NCBI RefSeq assembly: GCF_003208215.1
Contig: NZ_QKLW01000004.1
Coordinates: forward strand, 124,001 to 188,000
Direction of reading: 5' to 3'
Source of the DNA: Marinomonas alcarazii
GTDB taxonomy: Bacteria > Pseudomonadota > Gammaproteobacteria > Pseudomonadales > Marinomonadaceae
Length of the DNA: 64,000 nt
The position numbers and the translations under genes were made by a program. This document shows positions 17,965 through 26,551 of this stretch, one piece after another (positions within the stretch are counted from its first letter, which is position 1; each line of letters begins with the position of its first letter). A model generated the notes under the pieces. It had not been told where the DNA came from and did not search any database. It worked only from the letters and a program-made list of their open reading frames with translations.

Positions 17965-19023
17965 ATGAAAAAAAATAACTTTCTACATAAGCATCAAAAA
18001 ACGCTCGCGCCTTTGTTGTCCCTTGTACTGATCATTTTGATTACGGCATCTGTGACACCGGGGTTTCTGAGCATTCGAATGGTAGATGGGCACCTATTTG
18101 GTAGCTTGTTGGACATTCTTCATCGTGCAACGCCAACAGCGTTAGTGGCTTTGGGCATGGCGGTAGTCATTGGTACTCGCGGTATTGATTTGTCCGTGGG
18201 AGCCGTGATTGCAATTTCCGGCGCGGTGACGGCAGTGTTAACAGTCAACACCGATTGGCCTGTTTGGGTAGTGATTTTATGCGCTTTAGGCACAGGTATG
18301 CTGTGTGGTTTATGGAATGGCATTTTGGTGTCCGTATTTAATATCCAGCCGATTGTTGCCACGTTAATCTTAATGGTGGCAGGGCGTGGTATTGCGCAGA
18401 TGATTACGGAAGGACAAATTGTCACTTTCCATTCAGATGTATTGGATGCCATTGGTAATGGCTATTTCTTAGCATTTCCTATTCGCGTGTGGATTGCGAT
18501 AGGCATGATTGTCTTAACCGTATTGGTGATGCGTAAAACTGCGCTGGGCTTATTTATAGAAGCGGTTGGGGCGAACGTGCGAGCCAGCCGTTTGGTGGGC
18601 ATCGAAGCGCGTTTATTGGTGTTGTCTGCTTATGTTTTTTCGGGCCTTTGTGCTGCCATGAGCGGCATTATTCTTGCGGCGGATATTCGTGGTGCTGATG
18701 CTAACAATGCCGGATTATGGTTGGAACTGGATGCGATTCTAGCTGTGGTGTTAGCTGGGGCTTCATTGGCTGGTGGACGCATTTATTTGTTGCTGACGAT
18801 TGTTGGCGTGTTGATTATTCAAACCTTAACCACGGCCATTCTGACCAGTGGCCTACCTGCTCAATATAATTTGGTGGTGAAAGCGACCATTATCTTAGCC
18901 GTGTTGTTGGTTCAATCGCCTAAGACTCGCCAGTGGTTGTCTGACTTTTTTATGAAAAAGAAGCATGCAGAAAATAGTCGTACTGGTAACCCTGATACCG
19001 GTAAAGGGAGCATAGAACCATGA
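17965..19023 (+). CDS. ytfT: Sugar ABC transporter permease (YtfT)
   Basis: A 352-residue inner-membrane permease of the RbsC/BPD_transp_2 class with about eight to ten helices. Family motifs: ATPTALVALGMAVVIGTRGIDLSVGAVIAISGAV is split here as ALGMAVVIGTRGIDLSVGA (about 59-77), followed by NGILVSVFNIQPIVATLI and VGANVRASRLVGI. The C-terminus is polar and charged after helix ten. It pairs with YjfF to form the heterodimeric channel. Its stop overlaps the next start in an ATGA arrangement at 19020-19023, showing coupled translation. Confidence 0.9.
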   Translation: MKKNNFLHKHQKTLAPLLSLVLIILITASVTPGFLSIRMVDGHLFGSLLDILHRATPTALVALGMAVVIGTRGIDLSVGAVIAISGAVTAVLTVNTDWPVWVVILCALGTGMLCGLWNGILVSVFNIQPIVATLILMVAGRGIAQMITEGQIVTFHSDVLDAIGNGYFLAFPIRVWIAIGMIVLTVLVMRKTALGLFIEAVGANVRASRLVGIEARLLVLSAYVFSGLCAAMSGIILAADIRGADANNAGLWLELDAILAVVLAGASLAGGRIYLLLTIVGVLIIQTLTTAILTSGLPAQYNLVVKATIILAVLLVQSPKTRQWLSDFFMKKKHAENSRTGNPDTGKGSIEP

Positions 19024-19988
19024 TTAATGAACGTAATTTGCCGATATTGGCAACGCTATTGGTTTTTATCCTCTTGTATGGTTTTGGGATGTATGAATAC
19101 AAGGGATTTCGTGACACCTTGGTATTCTCAAACTTGTTGACCGACAACGCGTTTTTGATCATCACTGCGATTGGTATGACGTTCGTCATTCTGTCGGGAG
19201 GAATTGATTTATCGGTTGGGTCGATGATTGCATTTATCGGTGTCTTGATGGCTTATCTGATTACCAGCACCGGCATGCATCCTTTGTTTGCCATTGGTAT
19301 CGCTTTGGTCGTTGGGGTGGCTTTTGGCGCGATAATGGGCGTTATCATTGCGTTTTTTGAGATTCAGGCGTTTATCGTTACTTTAGCAGGGATGTTTTTG
19401 TTTCGTGGTTTGGCGTATTTGATCAACCTAGATGCGGTGCCGATAGATCACCCGTTTATTACGGGCTTGTACGATATTTATGTGCCGTTACCTGGGCGTG
19501 GAGGGCTGACCTTTATTGCCATGGCGATGCTGGTATTACTGGCGTTGGGCATATTGCTCGCTCGAAGAACGCGGTTTGGTATGAGTGTGTATGCGCTGGG
19601 TGGAGACAGTCATTCTGCGGCCTTGCTAGGTGTGCCGGTGAAAAAGACCATTATTAAAATCTATGCGCTAAGCGGATTTTACAGTGCTATGTCTGGGGTG
19701 ATCTTTGCGATATATACAGGCTCGGCTTATCCACTTGCAGCAGTTGGTGTTGAGTTAGATGCGATCGCTGCGGTGGTGATTGGCGGAACGTTATTAACGG
19801 GCGGTGTGGGTTATGTGTTTGGTACTTTCTTGGGGGGAATGATCCAAGGCATTATTCAAACGTTAATTACCTTTGATGGTTCGTTAAATAGCTGGTGGAC
19901 CAAATTGGCAGTGGGTGGCTTGTTGTTGTTCTTTATATTGTTACAAAAAGGCATTGTGGTTTGGGTGAAGAAACGCTCGGCGGCTTAG
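19020..19988 (+). CDS. yjfF: Sugar ABC transporter permease (YjfF)
   Basis: A 322-residue permease, second half of the channel. Motifs: AFLIITAIGMTFVILSGGI with DLSVGSMIAF right after, FFEIQAFIVTLAGMFLFRG, VYALGGDSHSAALLGVPV (about 194-211), and GGTLLTGGVGYVFGT. These follow E. coli YjfF. It ends the ytfQRT-yjfF operon; a dispersed palindromic repeat and then a bidirectional terminator follow before galU on the opposite strand. Confidence 0.9.
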   Translation: MINERNLPILATLLVFILLYGFGMYEYKGFRDTLVFSNLLTDNAFLIITAIGMTFVILSGGIDLSVGSMIAFIGVLMAYLITSTGMHPLFAIGIALVVGVAFGAIMGVIIAFFEIQAFIVTLAGMFLFRGLAYLINLDAVPIDHPFITGLYDIYVPLPGRGGLTFIAMAMLVLLALGILLARRTRFGMSVYALGGDSHSAALLGVPVKKTIIKIYALSGFYSAMSGVIFAIYTGSAYPLAAVGVELDAIAAVVIGGTLLTGGVGYVFGTFLGGMIQGIIQTLITFDGSLNSWWTKLAVGGLLLFFILLQKGIVVWVKKRSAA

Positions 19989-20030
19989 GGGGTTATTTGT
20001 TTAAAGCTCTTCTCATGATATCTCTGCACC

Positions 20031-20132
20031 GTCATTCCCGCGAATGTGGGAATCTAAGGTTTAAATTAGGTTGTTTTGCAAGATTATAGCTGAAGACCAT
20101 AAGTGATTGTTTCCCGCCTTCGCGGGAATGAC
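20031..20132. repeat. Dispersed palindromic repeat with 14-bp perfect arms
   Basis: GTCATTCCCGCGAA (20031-20044) is the exact complement of TTCGCGGGAATGAC (20119-20132). Each arm is itself part of a shorter hairpin (TTCCCGCGAATGTGGGAA; TTCCCGCCTTCGCGGGAA). The motif GTCATTCCCGCG recurs between genes in many proteobacteria. It sits after yjfF and could protect the 3' end of the operon mRNA. Confidence 0.7.
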
Positions 20133-20202
20133 ATAAGAGAGCTGCTCTGTGGAATGATTGGCACCTCTGTTTTATATAGGTCTTAGTTTATTTTACTAAA
20201 CA

Positions 20203-20240
20203 CAAAAAAAACCAGTACGTTTAATGTACTGGTTTTTTTT
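20203..20240. terminator. Bidirectional rho-independent terminator
   Basis: ACCAGTAC (20211-20218) pairs with GTACTGGT (20226-20233), with an A run on the left and T run on the right. It separates the convergent yjfF and galU genes and works for both. Confidence 0.9.
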
Positions 20241-20268
20241 GACCTGTTTTGGTGCGTTTTCTAGAAGG

Positions 20269-21105
20269 TTACGCTTCAGTAGGGTCTTGGTAAATGTTTT
20301 TGTAGCAGTAGTTAGTTGCTTCAACGAAGCCATCAACGCTACCACAGTCAAAACGTTTGCCTTTGAATTTATACGCTAATACACAACCCTCTTGAGCTTG
20401 TTGCAAGATAGCGTCAGTGATTTGCACTTCGCCATTACGGCCGGCTGGTGTGCTGCGAATTTTGTCAAAAATATCGGGTGTTAGAATGTAACGGCCGATA
20501 ATAGCAAGATTCGATGGAGCGTCTTCTTTTGCTGGTTTCTCTACCATGTCGGTAACACGGTAAAGACCGTCCATCATGGATTCACCTTTAATAACACCGT
20601 ATTTGTGTACTTCGTCTTCAGGTACTTCTTCGATAGCCACAATTGTGCAACGGAATTGGTTATACAGTTTAACCATTTGTGCCATTACGCCATCATCTTC
20701 TCCGAAGCAAAGATCGTCCGCTAGTACCACGCCAAAGGCTTCGTCGCCAATCAGAGGTTCGCCCGTTAGGATGGCATGACCTAGACCTAACATGTTGTTT
20801 TGACGAGTAAAAGAGAAGTTAACGTTGTCGATTAGGTGACGTATACCGTCTAGGTATTTTTCTTTGTTTGTGCCAGCGATTTGGTGCTCTAATTCGTAGC
20901 TGATATCGAAATGATCGGCAATAGCGCGTTTACCACGGCCAGTTACGAAGGTGACATTGTCCAGACCCGCTTTGACTGCTTCTTCGACACCGTATTGAAC
21001 CAAAGGCTTGTTTACAATAGGAAGCATTTCTTTTGGCATAGATTTAGTGGCAGGCAAAAAACGGGTGCCATAACCGGCAACAGGGAACAGACATTTGCGA
21101 ATCAT
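20269..21105 (-). CDS. galU: UTP-glucose-1-phosphate uridylyltransferase
   Basis: A 278-residue nucleotidyltransferase. The N-terminal signature KCLFPVAGYGTRFLPATKSM (residues 4-23) contains the UTP-binding loop, and KEMLPIVNKPLVQYGVEEA follows directly. Further motifs: FVTGRGKRAIADHFD, GLGHAILTGEPLIGDEAFGV split by the family VVLADD, and the active-site VEKPAKEDAPSNLAIIGRYI. It makes UDP-glucose in the cytoplasm for LPS and other glycans, and would feed the ugd gene at 57794. Monocistronic, with a shared terminator behind it. Confidence 0.95.
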   Translation of the reverse strand: MIRKCLFPVAGYGTRFLPATKSMPKEMLPIVNKPLVQYGVEEAVKAGLDNVTFVTGRGKRAIADHFDISYELEHQIAGTNKEKYLDGIRHLIDNVNFSFTRQNNMLGLGHAILTGEPLIGDEAFGVVLADDLCFGEDDGVMAQMVKLYNQFRCTIVAIEEVPEDEVHKYGVIKGESMMDGLYRVTDMVEKPAKEDAPSNLAIIGRYILTPDIFDKIRSTPAGRNGEVQITDAILQQAQEGCVLAYKFKGKRFDCGSVDGFVEATNYCYKNIYQDPTEA

Positions 21106-21195
21106 AAATTTTCCTTAAAAAATGGCGTTAATCTTTGTTTAATGGCTGGCTAACATTATACCGCATAGTCAGCCTGTTTCGTTTCAGTGGTGACT

Positions 21196-22077
21196 CTATT
21201 TTAAAGCTTCTTGTGTGACGCTTTTTATCACCTTAGTTAATCGATCTAATACAGGTGAATTGAGTTTGTACCAATGCCAGTAAAGAGGCAAGGCTAGGCG
21301 CGTGTTTGGCAGCAAGGATACCAGTTTCTTGCTTTTTATTTTCTGTTTGATTTGAATACTAGGAATTAAAGCACAGACTGTGCCACCCATTACCAGTTCA
21401 ACAAAACCATGGGAAGAGGGGTACCAATGACTGTGACTAATATCGGTTTCGACTTGTAGGCATTCATTTTGATATCGCGCCCAAAGTTCATCATGTTCGT
21501 CGTAAATCAAAGACGGCGATTTTAAAACGGCTTCGGCGCTAAGGTCTCCTTTCAGGTGTTCTTCTATAAAGCTGGGTGTGGCGACCAGTTCATAGTGCAT
21601 GTAACCAAGAAAGATTGAATCCCCACCGGCCACTGGCGTACCAATTTGACTGACACAAGCCACGACTTCGCCTGTCTGTAGTAGCGCACGAGTGTTGGCT
21701 TGGTCAGCGGCTTTAATATGTAATTTGTTGGAATCTGTTGCCGAGAATTGGCTCACTACGTCGGCAAACCAAGTCGCGAGCACATCGTTGTTGACCGCAA
21801 TGCTTATCGGTTGTGTGGCTTGATTGCCTTGTATTGCTTCTTGTAAACCTTCCTCTAGCATGGCGACTTTATTGAAATGCGCGAGTAGTTGTTCTCCAAG
21901 TGGTGTGGCAACGACAGGCCGAGCTCGAATCAGTAAAGGGCGACCACATTCTTGTTCTAAGCGTTTGATATTTTGTGACACCGCTGATTGTGTCAAATGA
22001 AGGTATTCTGCGGCTTTGTCAAAGCTCTGGAATTTCAAGACAGCGTGAAGCGAGGATAACGCTTTATAATCCATCAT
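21196..22077 (-). CDS. argP: LysR-family regulator ArgP
   Basis: A 293-residue LysR-type regulator. The opening MMDYKALSSLHAVLKFQSFD and the HTH sequence AAEYLHLTQSAVSQNIKRLE are typical of ArgP/IciA/LysG. The effector domain follows at about 90-290. ArgP responds to arginine and lysine and activates the exporter ArgO. The gene is divergent from an ArgO/LysE gene with a 103-base space, the classical argP-argO arrangement. The start is either ATG 22077 or the next codon, ATG 22074. Confidence 0.9.
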   Translation of the reverse strand: MMDYKALSSLHAVLKFQSFDKAAEYLHLTQSAVSQNIKRLEQECGRPLLIRARPVVATPLGEQLLAHFNKVAMLEEGLQEAIQGNQATQPISIAVNNDVLATWFADVVSQFSATDSNKLHIKAADQANTRALLQTGEVVACVSQIGTPVAGGDSIFLGYMHYELVATPSFIEEHLKGDLSAEAVLKSPSLIYDEHDELWARYQNECLQVETDISHSHWYPSSHGFVELVMGGTVCALIPSIQIKQKIKSKKLVSLLPNTRLALPLYWHWYKLNSPVLDRLTKVIKSVTQEALK

Positions 22078-22180
22078 AACTTTATCTAATGTAGCTTTAG
22101 TTTAATTAATTTTAATTTAATGGTTGCCTTGCGTAAGATCAAGCGCACTTTAAAGAGCGCAGAGAAATTGGAGAAAGTTT

Positions 22181-22789
22181 GTGTTGGCATTTTTAAGTGG
22201 TGCGATTACAGGTGGTGGGTTAATTGTCGCGGTTGGTGCGCAGAATAGTTTTTTATTGGAGCAGGCATTAAAGCGACATTATGCCTTTCCAATCGCGCTG
22301 ATGTTTATATTAAGTGATGCGATTTCCATTGCACTTGGCGCATTTGGTTTAGGCTTAATCTTGCAAAGTCATGATTGGCTGTTGTCGGTATCTCGTTGGG
22401 CGGGCGTGGCATTTTTAGTGTGGTTTGCCTTTGGTAAATGGCGTGCATCTTTTCAGGAAGAGCACTTGGTTCTGGAGCAATACAGTCAGCGTTTGGCCTT
22501 TTTTCCATTGGTAATGATGGGGTTTGCGGTGACGTGGCTGAACCCACATTTCTATTTAGATACCATGATTTTGATGGGGAGCTTGGCGAACCAGTGGCAG
22601 GGCGAAAAGTGGGCGTTTGTGTTTGGTGGTGTGTGTGCGTCTGTGGTGTGGTTTTTGTCTTTGGCTTTCGTCGGAAAACTGTGTGCCAAGTGGCTAGAAA
22701 AAGCGGCTTTCTGGCGTTGGTTTAATCGTGTGAATGCTATCTTGATTTGGAGTATTGCGCTTAAAATTGCAACACAGCCCTTATCGTAA
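22181..22789 (+). CDS. argO: Arginine/lysine exporter ArgO (LysE family)
   Basis: A 202-residue membrane protein with six predicted helices. LysE/ArgO marks are the N-terminal GAITGGGLIVAVGAQNSFLL (about 7-26) and AVTWLNPHFYLDT in the middle. The family exports basic amino acids from the cytoplasm. Translation starts at GTG 22181 with GGAG upstream. It is divergent from argP, its likely activator. The last codons form the left arm of a hairpin terminator, so the stop lies in the hairpin loop. Confidence 0.9.
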   Translation: MLAFLSGAITGGGLIVAVGAQNSFLLEQALKRHYAFPIALMFILSDAISIALGAFGLGLILQSHDWLLSVSRWAGVAFLVWFAFGKWRASFQEEHLVLEQYSQRLAFFPLVMMGFAVTWLNPHFYLDTMILMGSLANQWQGEKWAFVFGGVCASVVWFLSLAFVGKLCAKWLEKAAFWRWFNRVNAILIWSIALKIATQPLS

Positions 22790-22801
22790 AAGGGCTGTGT
22801 T
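22771..22801. terminator. Hairpin terminator overlapping the argO stop codon
   Basis: AACACAGCCCTT (22771-22782) pairs with AAGGGCTGTGTT (22790-22801) across a 7-base loop holding most of the TAA stop of argO. There is no long T run on the plus strand. It lies between convergent argO and the MFS gene. Confidence 0.6.
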
Positions 22802-22825
22802 GATTATCGCCAGTTATGGAATAGG

Positions 22826-24109
22826 CTAAAGTTTGATTTCAACCTCGTGAGAGGTTTCTTCTGTCACTGTTGAAGAATCTGCTTCAACTAACATTTCCGC
22901 TGTAGCAACAGATGAAACGGTCAATGCCACTGGGATTTGATCCCCTTGCTCTTCGATGATCATCGCTGGCTGATGCTTGATTCGATACACAGCAAACAAT
23001 GCCACGGAGATATTTAAACCGGCAACGAACCAGAACAAAGCATCTATGCGCATGGTGTCCATTAGGGCTGCTGCAACCAGAGGCCCCAACATACCGCCAA
23101 TACCATTCAGCAGTATCATGCCGCTACTGGCAGAGAGAATTTGTTCTGGGCGAAGTTGGTCATTCATATGAGAGGAAGCCAGCGAGTACATTGGAAAAGT
23201 AAATGCGCCCACTGCAAACATACCAACCATCATTAATATTTGATTATTCATTGTGCCTCCGAGCGGCACAATGAAGGCGGCGAGTGCACCCACTACACCA
23301 ACCCAAAGGATAGTGACGCGTCGGTCTTGGCGGTCAGATAATTTACCAATCGGCCATTGCAGCAACATGCCGCCCACATAACTTGCACCAATGAAAAACG
23401 AAATTTCAGCAATATTCATGCCGATACTTTTTGCATAGAGTGCCCCCAGACCCAATAAGGCGCCAGAGGTTGCCCCTGCGATGGTGACACCGGTGACACC
23501 AAGGGGTGCGGTTTTGATTAACCCTAGAATGTTGAGCTTTTCAGGTACGTTGATGGTTGGAGAAGGAGTACGAACTAATAATAGAGGTACCACTGCCAAG
23601 GAGATTAATACAGACGTCAAAATGAACAAGCCGTAGCCACTAGGCGAGGACAAGTTCAATAAGAACTGACTGATGGTTTGGCTTGCCCAGATCTCGATAA
23701 TATAAATTGAGAATAATCGACCACGAGTTTTATTGGTGGCAATGTCGTTTAACCAGCTTTCAGTCACAATAAAGAGACCCGCGTAACACAAGCCTGTGCC
23801 CATTCGCATCAGCATCCAGAACCATGGGTTCACTACCATGGATTGCATTAAGATAGTAACGGATGCTAATGAAGCTACTGCGGCAAATACACGAATATGG
23901 CCAACATTTTTGACCCAACTCGGCACTAAAAGGGAGCCCAAAATAAACCCAAGGTAATACGCGGACATGATTAAACCTGTCGCGGTGGTATTAAACCCCT
24001 CAATCGATGCTCTAATACCAATGAGTGAGCTTTGCAAAGCACTTGCCATAGTCAGTACGGCAATGCCTATGAGTAGACTCCAAATTGGAATCAGGGTTTG
24101 CTTTAACAT
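22826..24109 (-). CDS. MFS transporter, YcaD-like
   Basis: A 427-residue major facilitator protein with twelve predicted helices. The start IPIWSLLIGIAVLTMASALQ and SAYYLGFILGSLLVPSWVKN (helix 2 to loop 2-3), FVTESWLND-like text (LFIVTESWLND, about 118-128) and LLQWPIGKLSDRQDRR (loop 8-9) match the YcaD group. The C-terminus is a 45-residue acidic tail rich in Glu, Val and Ser. Substrate is unknown. It is monocistronic and convergent with argO. No regulator is adjacent. Confidence 0.82.
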   Translation of the reverse strand: MLKQTLIPIWSLLIGIAVLTMASALQSSLIGIRASIEGFNTTATGLIMSAYYLGFILGSLLVPSWVKNVGHIRVFAAVASLASVTILMQSMVVNPWFWMLMRMGTGLCYAGLFIVTESWLNDIATNKTRGRLFSIYIIEIWASQTISQFLLNLSSPSGYGLFILTSVLISLAVVPLLLVRTPSPTINVPEKLNILGLIKTAPLGVTGVTIAGATSGALLGLGALYAKSIGMNIAEISFFIGASYVGGMLLQWPIGKLSDRQDRRVTILWVGVVGALAAFIVPLGGTMNNQILMMVGMFAVGAFTFPMYSLASSHMNDQLRPEQILSASSGMILLNGIGGMLGPLVAAALMDTMRIDALFWFVAGLNISVALFAVYRIKHQPAMIIEEQGDQIPVALTVSSVATAEMLVEADSSTVTEETSHEVEIKL

Positions 24110-24361
24110 TCAGTGTCCTTTACAAGTTTTAGCTGGCAATAAAAAGTTTAATACTACGCTGGATTGATCATTATTTCGGCTGACTATACCGACAGAATTT
24201 GTGAATGCAATCACTAATCTGAGACTTAAAGGATAGCAGGTGACAACGCTTGTTTGTGATGTAATGCGCCCGTTTATTTTAATACCATTGAGTCGTTCGA
24301 GTTAAGATGCAAACAACATACCTCTTTGGCGATATGCGTTTATTTGAGCGGTTTAAATAAG
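24110..24361. other. Intergenic stretch without recognised feature
   Basis: About 250 bases between the MFS start and the terminator of the choline transporter operon. It must hold the MFS promoter. I saw no reading frame, tRNA or convincing dyad. Confidence 0.5.
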
Positions 24362-24389
24362 AAAGGCTAGGTGCTTTCACCTAGCCTTT
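24362..24389 (-). terminator. Rho-independent terminator of the choXWV operon
   Basis: AAAGGCTAGGTG (24362-24373) pairs perfectly with CACCTAGCCTTT (24378-24389) over a 4-base loop. On the minus strand it follows the stop of the ATPase gene at 24434 and ends in T residues. Confidence 0.85.
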
Positions 24390-24433
24390 TCAAGTTTGCA
24401 GTACGTCACGTTGATCTTAGCTCAGGTGCTCTA

Positions 24434-25624
24434 TTAAGCCGCGTCTTCTTCGCGTCCAAAATGTTTACCAAGTAGCGCATGGTAAAAATTATGATCGTTG
24501 AGAATGCCGATGCATTGACCAGCTTCTTCCAATACTAACAAGTGATTGGATTGGTAACGGATCTCGACAGCATCACGCATGGCGATGTCAGCTGGCACGA
24601 TAAACACTGTGTGATCAGGCACATTGGCAAGGATGGTTTCTGGTGTCCATCTTGCGGTTGGGATTTCACCTTTTGATCCTTGTATTGATACCAATTTACC
24701 ATTCTCTAGTGTCATCGAGATATCATCACTGATGATGATTTGACCATCTTTTACAGCCAAATCTGCTAGCGGCGTCATTAATGATTCTCCGCGCAGTACG
24801 TTTAGCGGGTTGGTGTGAGCAACGAATTTTTCTACGTACTCGGTAGCGGGATTTAAGACAATTTGCTCTGGAGTGTCTTCCTGAATGATTCTGGCTGATT
24901 CCATAATGGCAATCTTAGAACCAATCTTTAAGGCTTCATCTAGATCATGGCTCACAAAAATGATGGTTTTATTGAGTCGTTTTTGCAGCTCGATAAGCTC
25001 GTCTTGCAGTTGAGAACGTATCAGTGGGTCAAGTGCTGAAAAGGGCTCATCCATTAGCAATACATCTGTGTCCATGACAAAGGCTCTTGCTAAACCCACT
25101 CGCTGGCGCATGCCCCCAGAAAGCTCATCGGGTTTTTTATCTGCCCATTTATCTAGGCTTACCATTTTGAGTTGTTCACGTGCTTTTACAAGTCGCTCTG
25201 CTTTTGGCATTCCTTGCATTTCTAGACCAAAAGCAACATTTTCGAGCACGGTCAGCCAGGGCATTAGCGCAAAACTTTGAAATACCATGGAGACTCTGTG
25301 CGTTCTCATATGACGAAGCTTAGCTTCATCGCATTTGGCCATATCGACCATTTTGTCGCCATCTCTTACAAGGCAACGACCACGGGCGATTTTATTTAAG
25401 CCATTGACAGCACGCAGTAGGGTAGATTTACCTGACCCTGATAACCCCATCAAGACACAGATTTCACCTTCATTCACTTCTATGTTGGCGTTTTGTACGC
25501 CAACAACGTCGCCAGTCATTCCTAGAATCTCATCACGGGAGTGACCTTTATCCATCAATGGGAGTGTTTTTGCTTTATTGTCACCGAAGACGATGTCTAC
25601 GTTTTCAATTGTTACAACAGCCAT
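24434..25624 (-). CDS. choV: Choline/betaine ABC transporter ATPase with C-terminal CBS-like segment
   Basis: A 396-residue ATPase of the ProV/OpuAA/ChoV group. Walker A GLSGSGKST is at 60-68, the Q-loop in MVFQSFALMPW, the signature LSGGM at 168-172, Walker B VLLMDEP at 188-194, and the switch histidine in FVSHDLDEA. An N-terminal extension of about 40 residues is typical of the group. The C-terminal 100 residues resemble a CBS domain, which in OpuA senses ionic strength. It begins 3 bases after the permease stop. Choline is preferred as substrate because the binding protein resembles ChoX. Confidence 0.87.
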   Translation of the reverse strand: MAVVTIENVDIVFGDNKAKTLPLMDKGHSRDEILGMTGDVVGVQNANIEVNEGEICVLMGLSGSGKSTLLRAVNGLNKIARGRCLVRDGDKMVDMAKCDEAKLRHMRTHRVSMVFQSFALMPWLTVLENVAFGLEMQGMPKAERLVKAREQLKMVSLDKWADKKPDELSGGMRQRVGLARAFVMDTDVLLMDEPFSALDPLIRSQLQDELIELQKRLNKTIIFVSHDLDEALKIGSKIAIMESARIIQEDTPEQIVLNPATEYVEKFVAHTNPLNVLRGESLMTPLADLAVKDGQIIISDDISMTLENGKLVSIQGSKGEIPTARWTPETILANVPDHTVFIVPADIAMRDAVEIRYQSNHLLVLEEAGQCIGILNDHNFYHALLGKHFGREEDAA

Positions 25625-25627
25625 AAA

Positions 25628-26473
25628 TTACCCCTCGTTCTTAGATGATGGCGACTTACAAATACGGTCTAGCATGATGGCAACCAATACAATGGCGACA
25701 CCTGCCTCAAAGCCTTGGGAAATGTTTACCGTGTTGAGTGCTCTGACAACTGGTTTACCTAAACCATCTGCTCCGACCAAGGCAGCAACCACCACCATGG
25801 AGAGTGACAACATAATACATTGGGTTACGCCAGCCATGATACTTGGCATAGCTGCCGGTAGTTCAACTTTGTAAAGCAGCTTTGATTTGGTACAGCCAAA
25901 CGCCAAACCCGCTTCAATTAGCTCATTAGGAACCTTGCTGACACCTAGATAGGTCAAGCGAATGGGTGCGGCTATAGCGAATATAATGGTCGATATCAAT
26001 CCTGGGACATAACCCAAGCCGAAAAGAATCAATGTCGGGATCAGGTAAACAAAGGTTGGGATTGTCTGCATTAAATCCAGTATCGGACGTAAAATAGTGT
26101 ACAACCAAGGCCGATGAGCTGCCGCAATGCCAATAGGGACACCAACTAGAACACTCATTGCGGTTGCGGAAATAACCAATACTAAGGTTTGTATGGTTTC
26201 GATCCAGTAGCCCATATTTATGATGAGTAATAGGGATAAGGCAACGAAAATGATTAAGCTGATACTGCGATGGAGGAACCAAACACCGACTAGAATGATG
26301 GCAATCACTGCGAGAGGATGAAGGTAATCAATCGCATCAACCATGCTAACAATCATGGTTTCTAGGGTGAGAGAGACAAGGTCAAAAAACACGGAAGCCG
26401 CACTCACTAGCCAGTCGACAAAGTTTTCCATCCAAGCGCCAAGAGGGATTTTATTATCCGTCAGCCAATTCAT
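25628..26473 (-). CDS. choW: Choline/betaine ABC transporter permease
   Basis: A 281-residue ProW/OpuAB-type permease with about seven helices. The BPD_transp_1 coupling motif is EAGLAFGCTKSKLLYKVELP near residue 200. Other family text is ATAMSVLVGVPIGIAAAHRP and QTIPTFVYLIPTLILFGLG (about 140-158). It forms the membrane channel for the ATPase and binding protein beside it. It is separated from choX upstream by 78 bases that contain a strong hairpin. Confidence 0.88.
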   Translation of the reverse strand: MNWLTDNKIPLGAWMENFVDWLVSAASVFFDLVSLTLETMIVSMVDAIDYLHPLAVIAIILVGVWFLHRSISLIIFVALSLLLIINMGYWIETIQTLVLVISATAMSVLVGVPIGIAAAHRPWLYTILRPILDLMQTIPTFVYLIPTLILFGLGYVPGLISTIIFAIAAPIRLTYLGVSKVPNELIEAGLAFGCTKSKLLYKVELPAAMPSIMAGVTQCIMLSLSMVVVAALVGADGLGKPVVRALNTVNISQGFEAGVAIVLVAIMLDRICKSPSSKNEG

Positions 26474-26500
26474 ATGTGTGTTCTCCCGATAGATTAATGA

Positions 26501-26532
26501 CGCATTCTTAGTCGTGTGTGACTAAGAATGCG
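26501..26532 (-). promoter_or_regulatory. Intercistronic hairpin between choX and choW
   Basis: CGCATTCTTAGTC (26501-26513) and GACTAAGAATGCG (26520-26532) form a perfect 13-bp stem with a 6-base loop and no T run after it. It follows the choX stop. Such a hairpin usually stabilises the upstream message or partly stops transcription, so the binding protein would be made in excess over the membrane parts. Confidence 0.7.
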
Positions 26533-26551
26533 ATGTGATGCAAATGATGTA

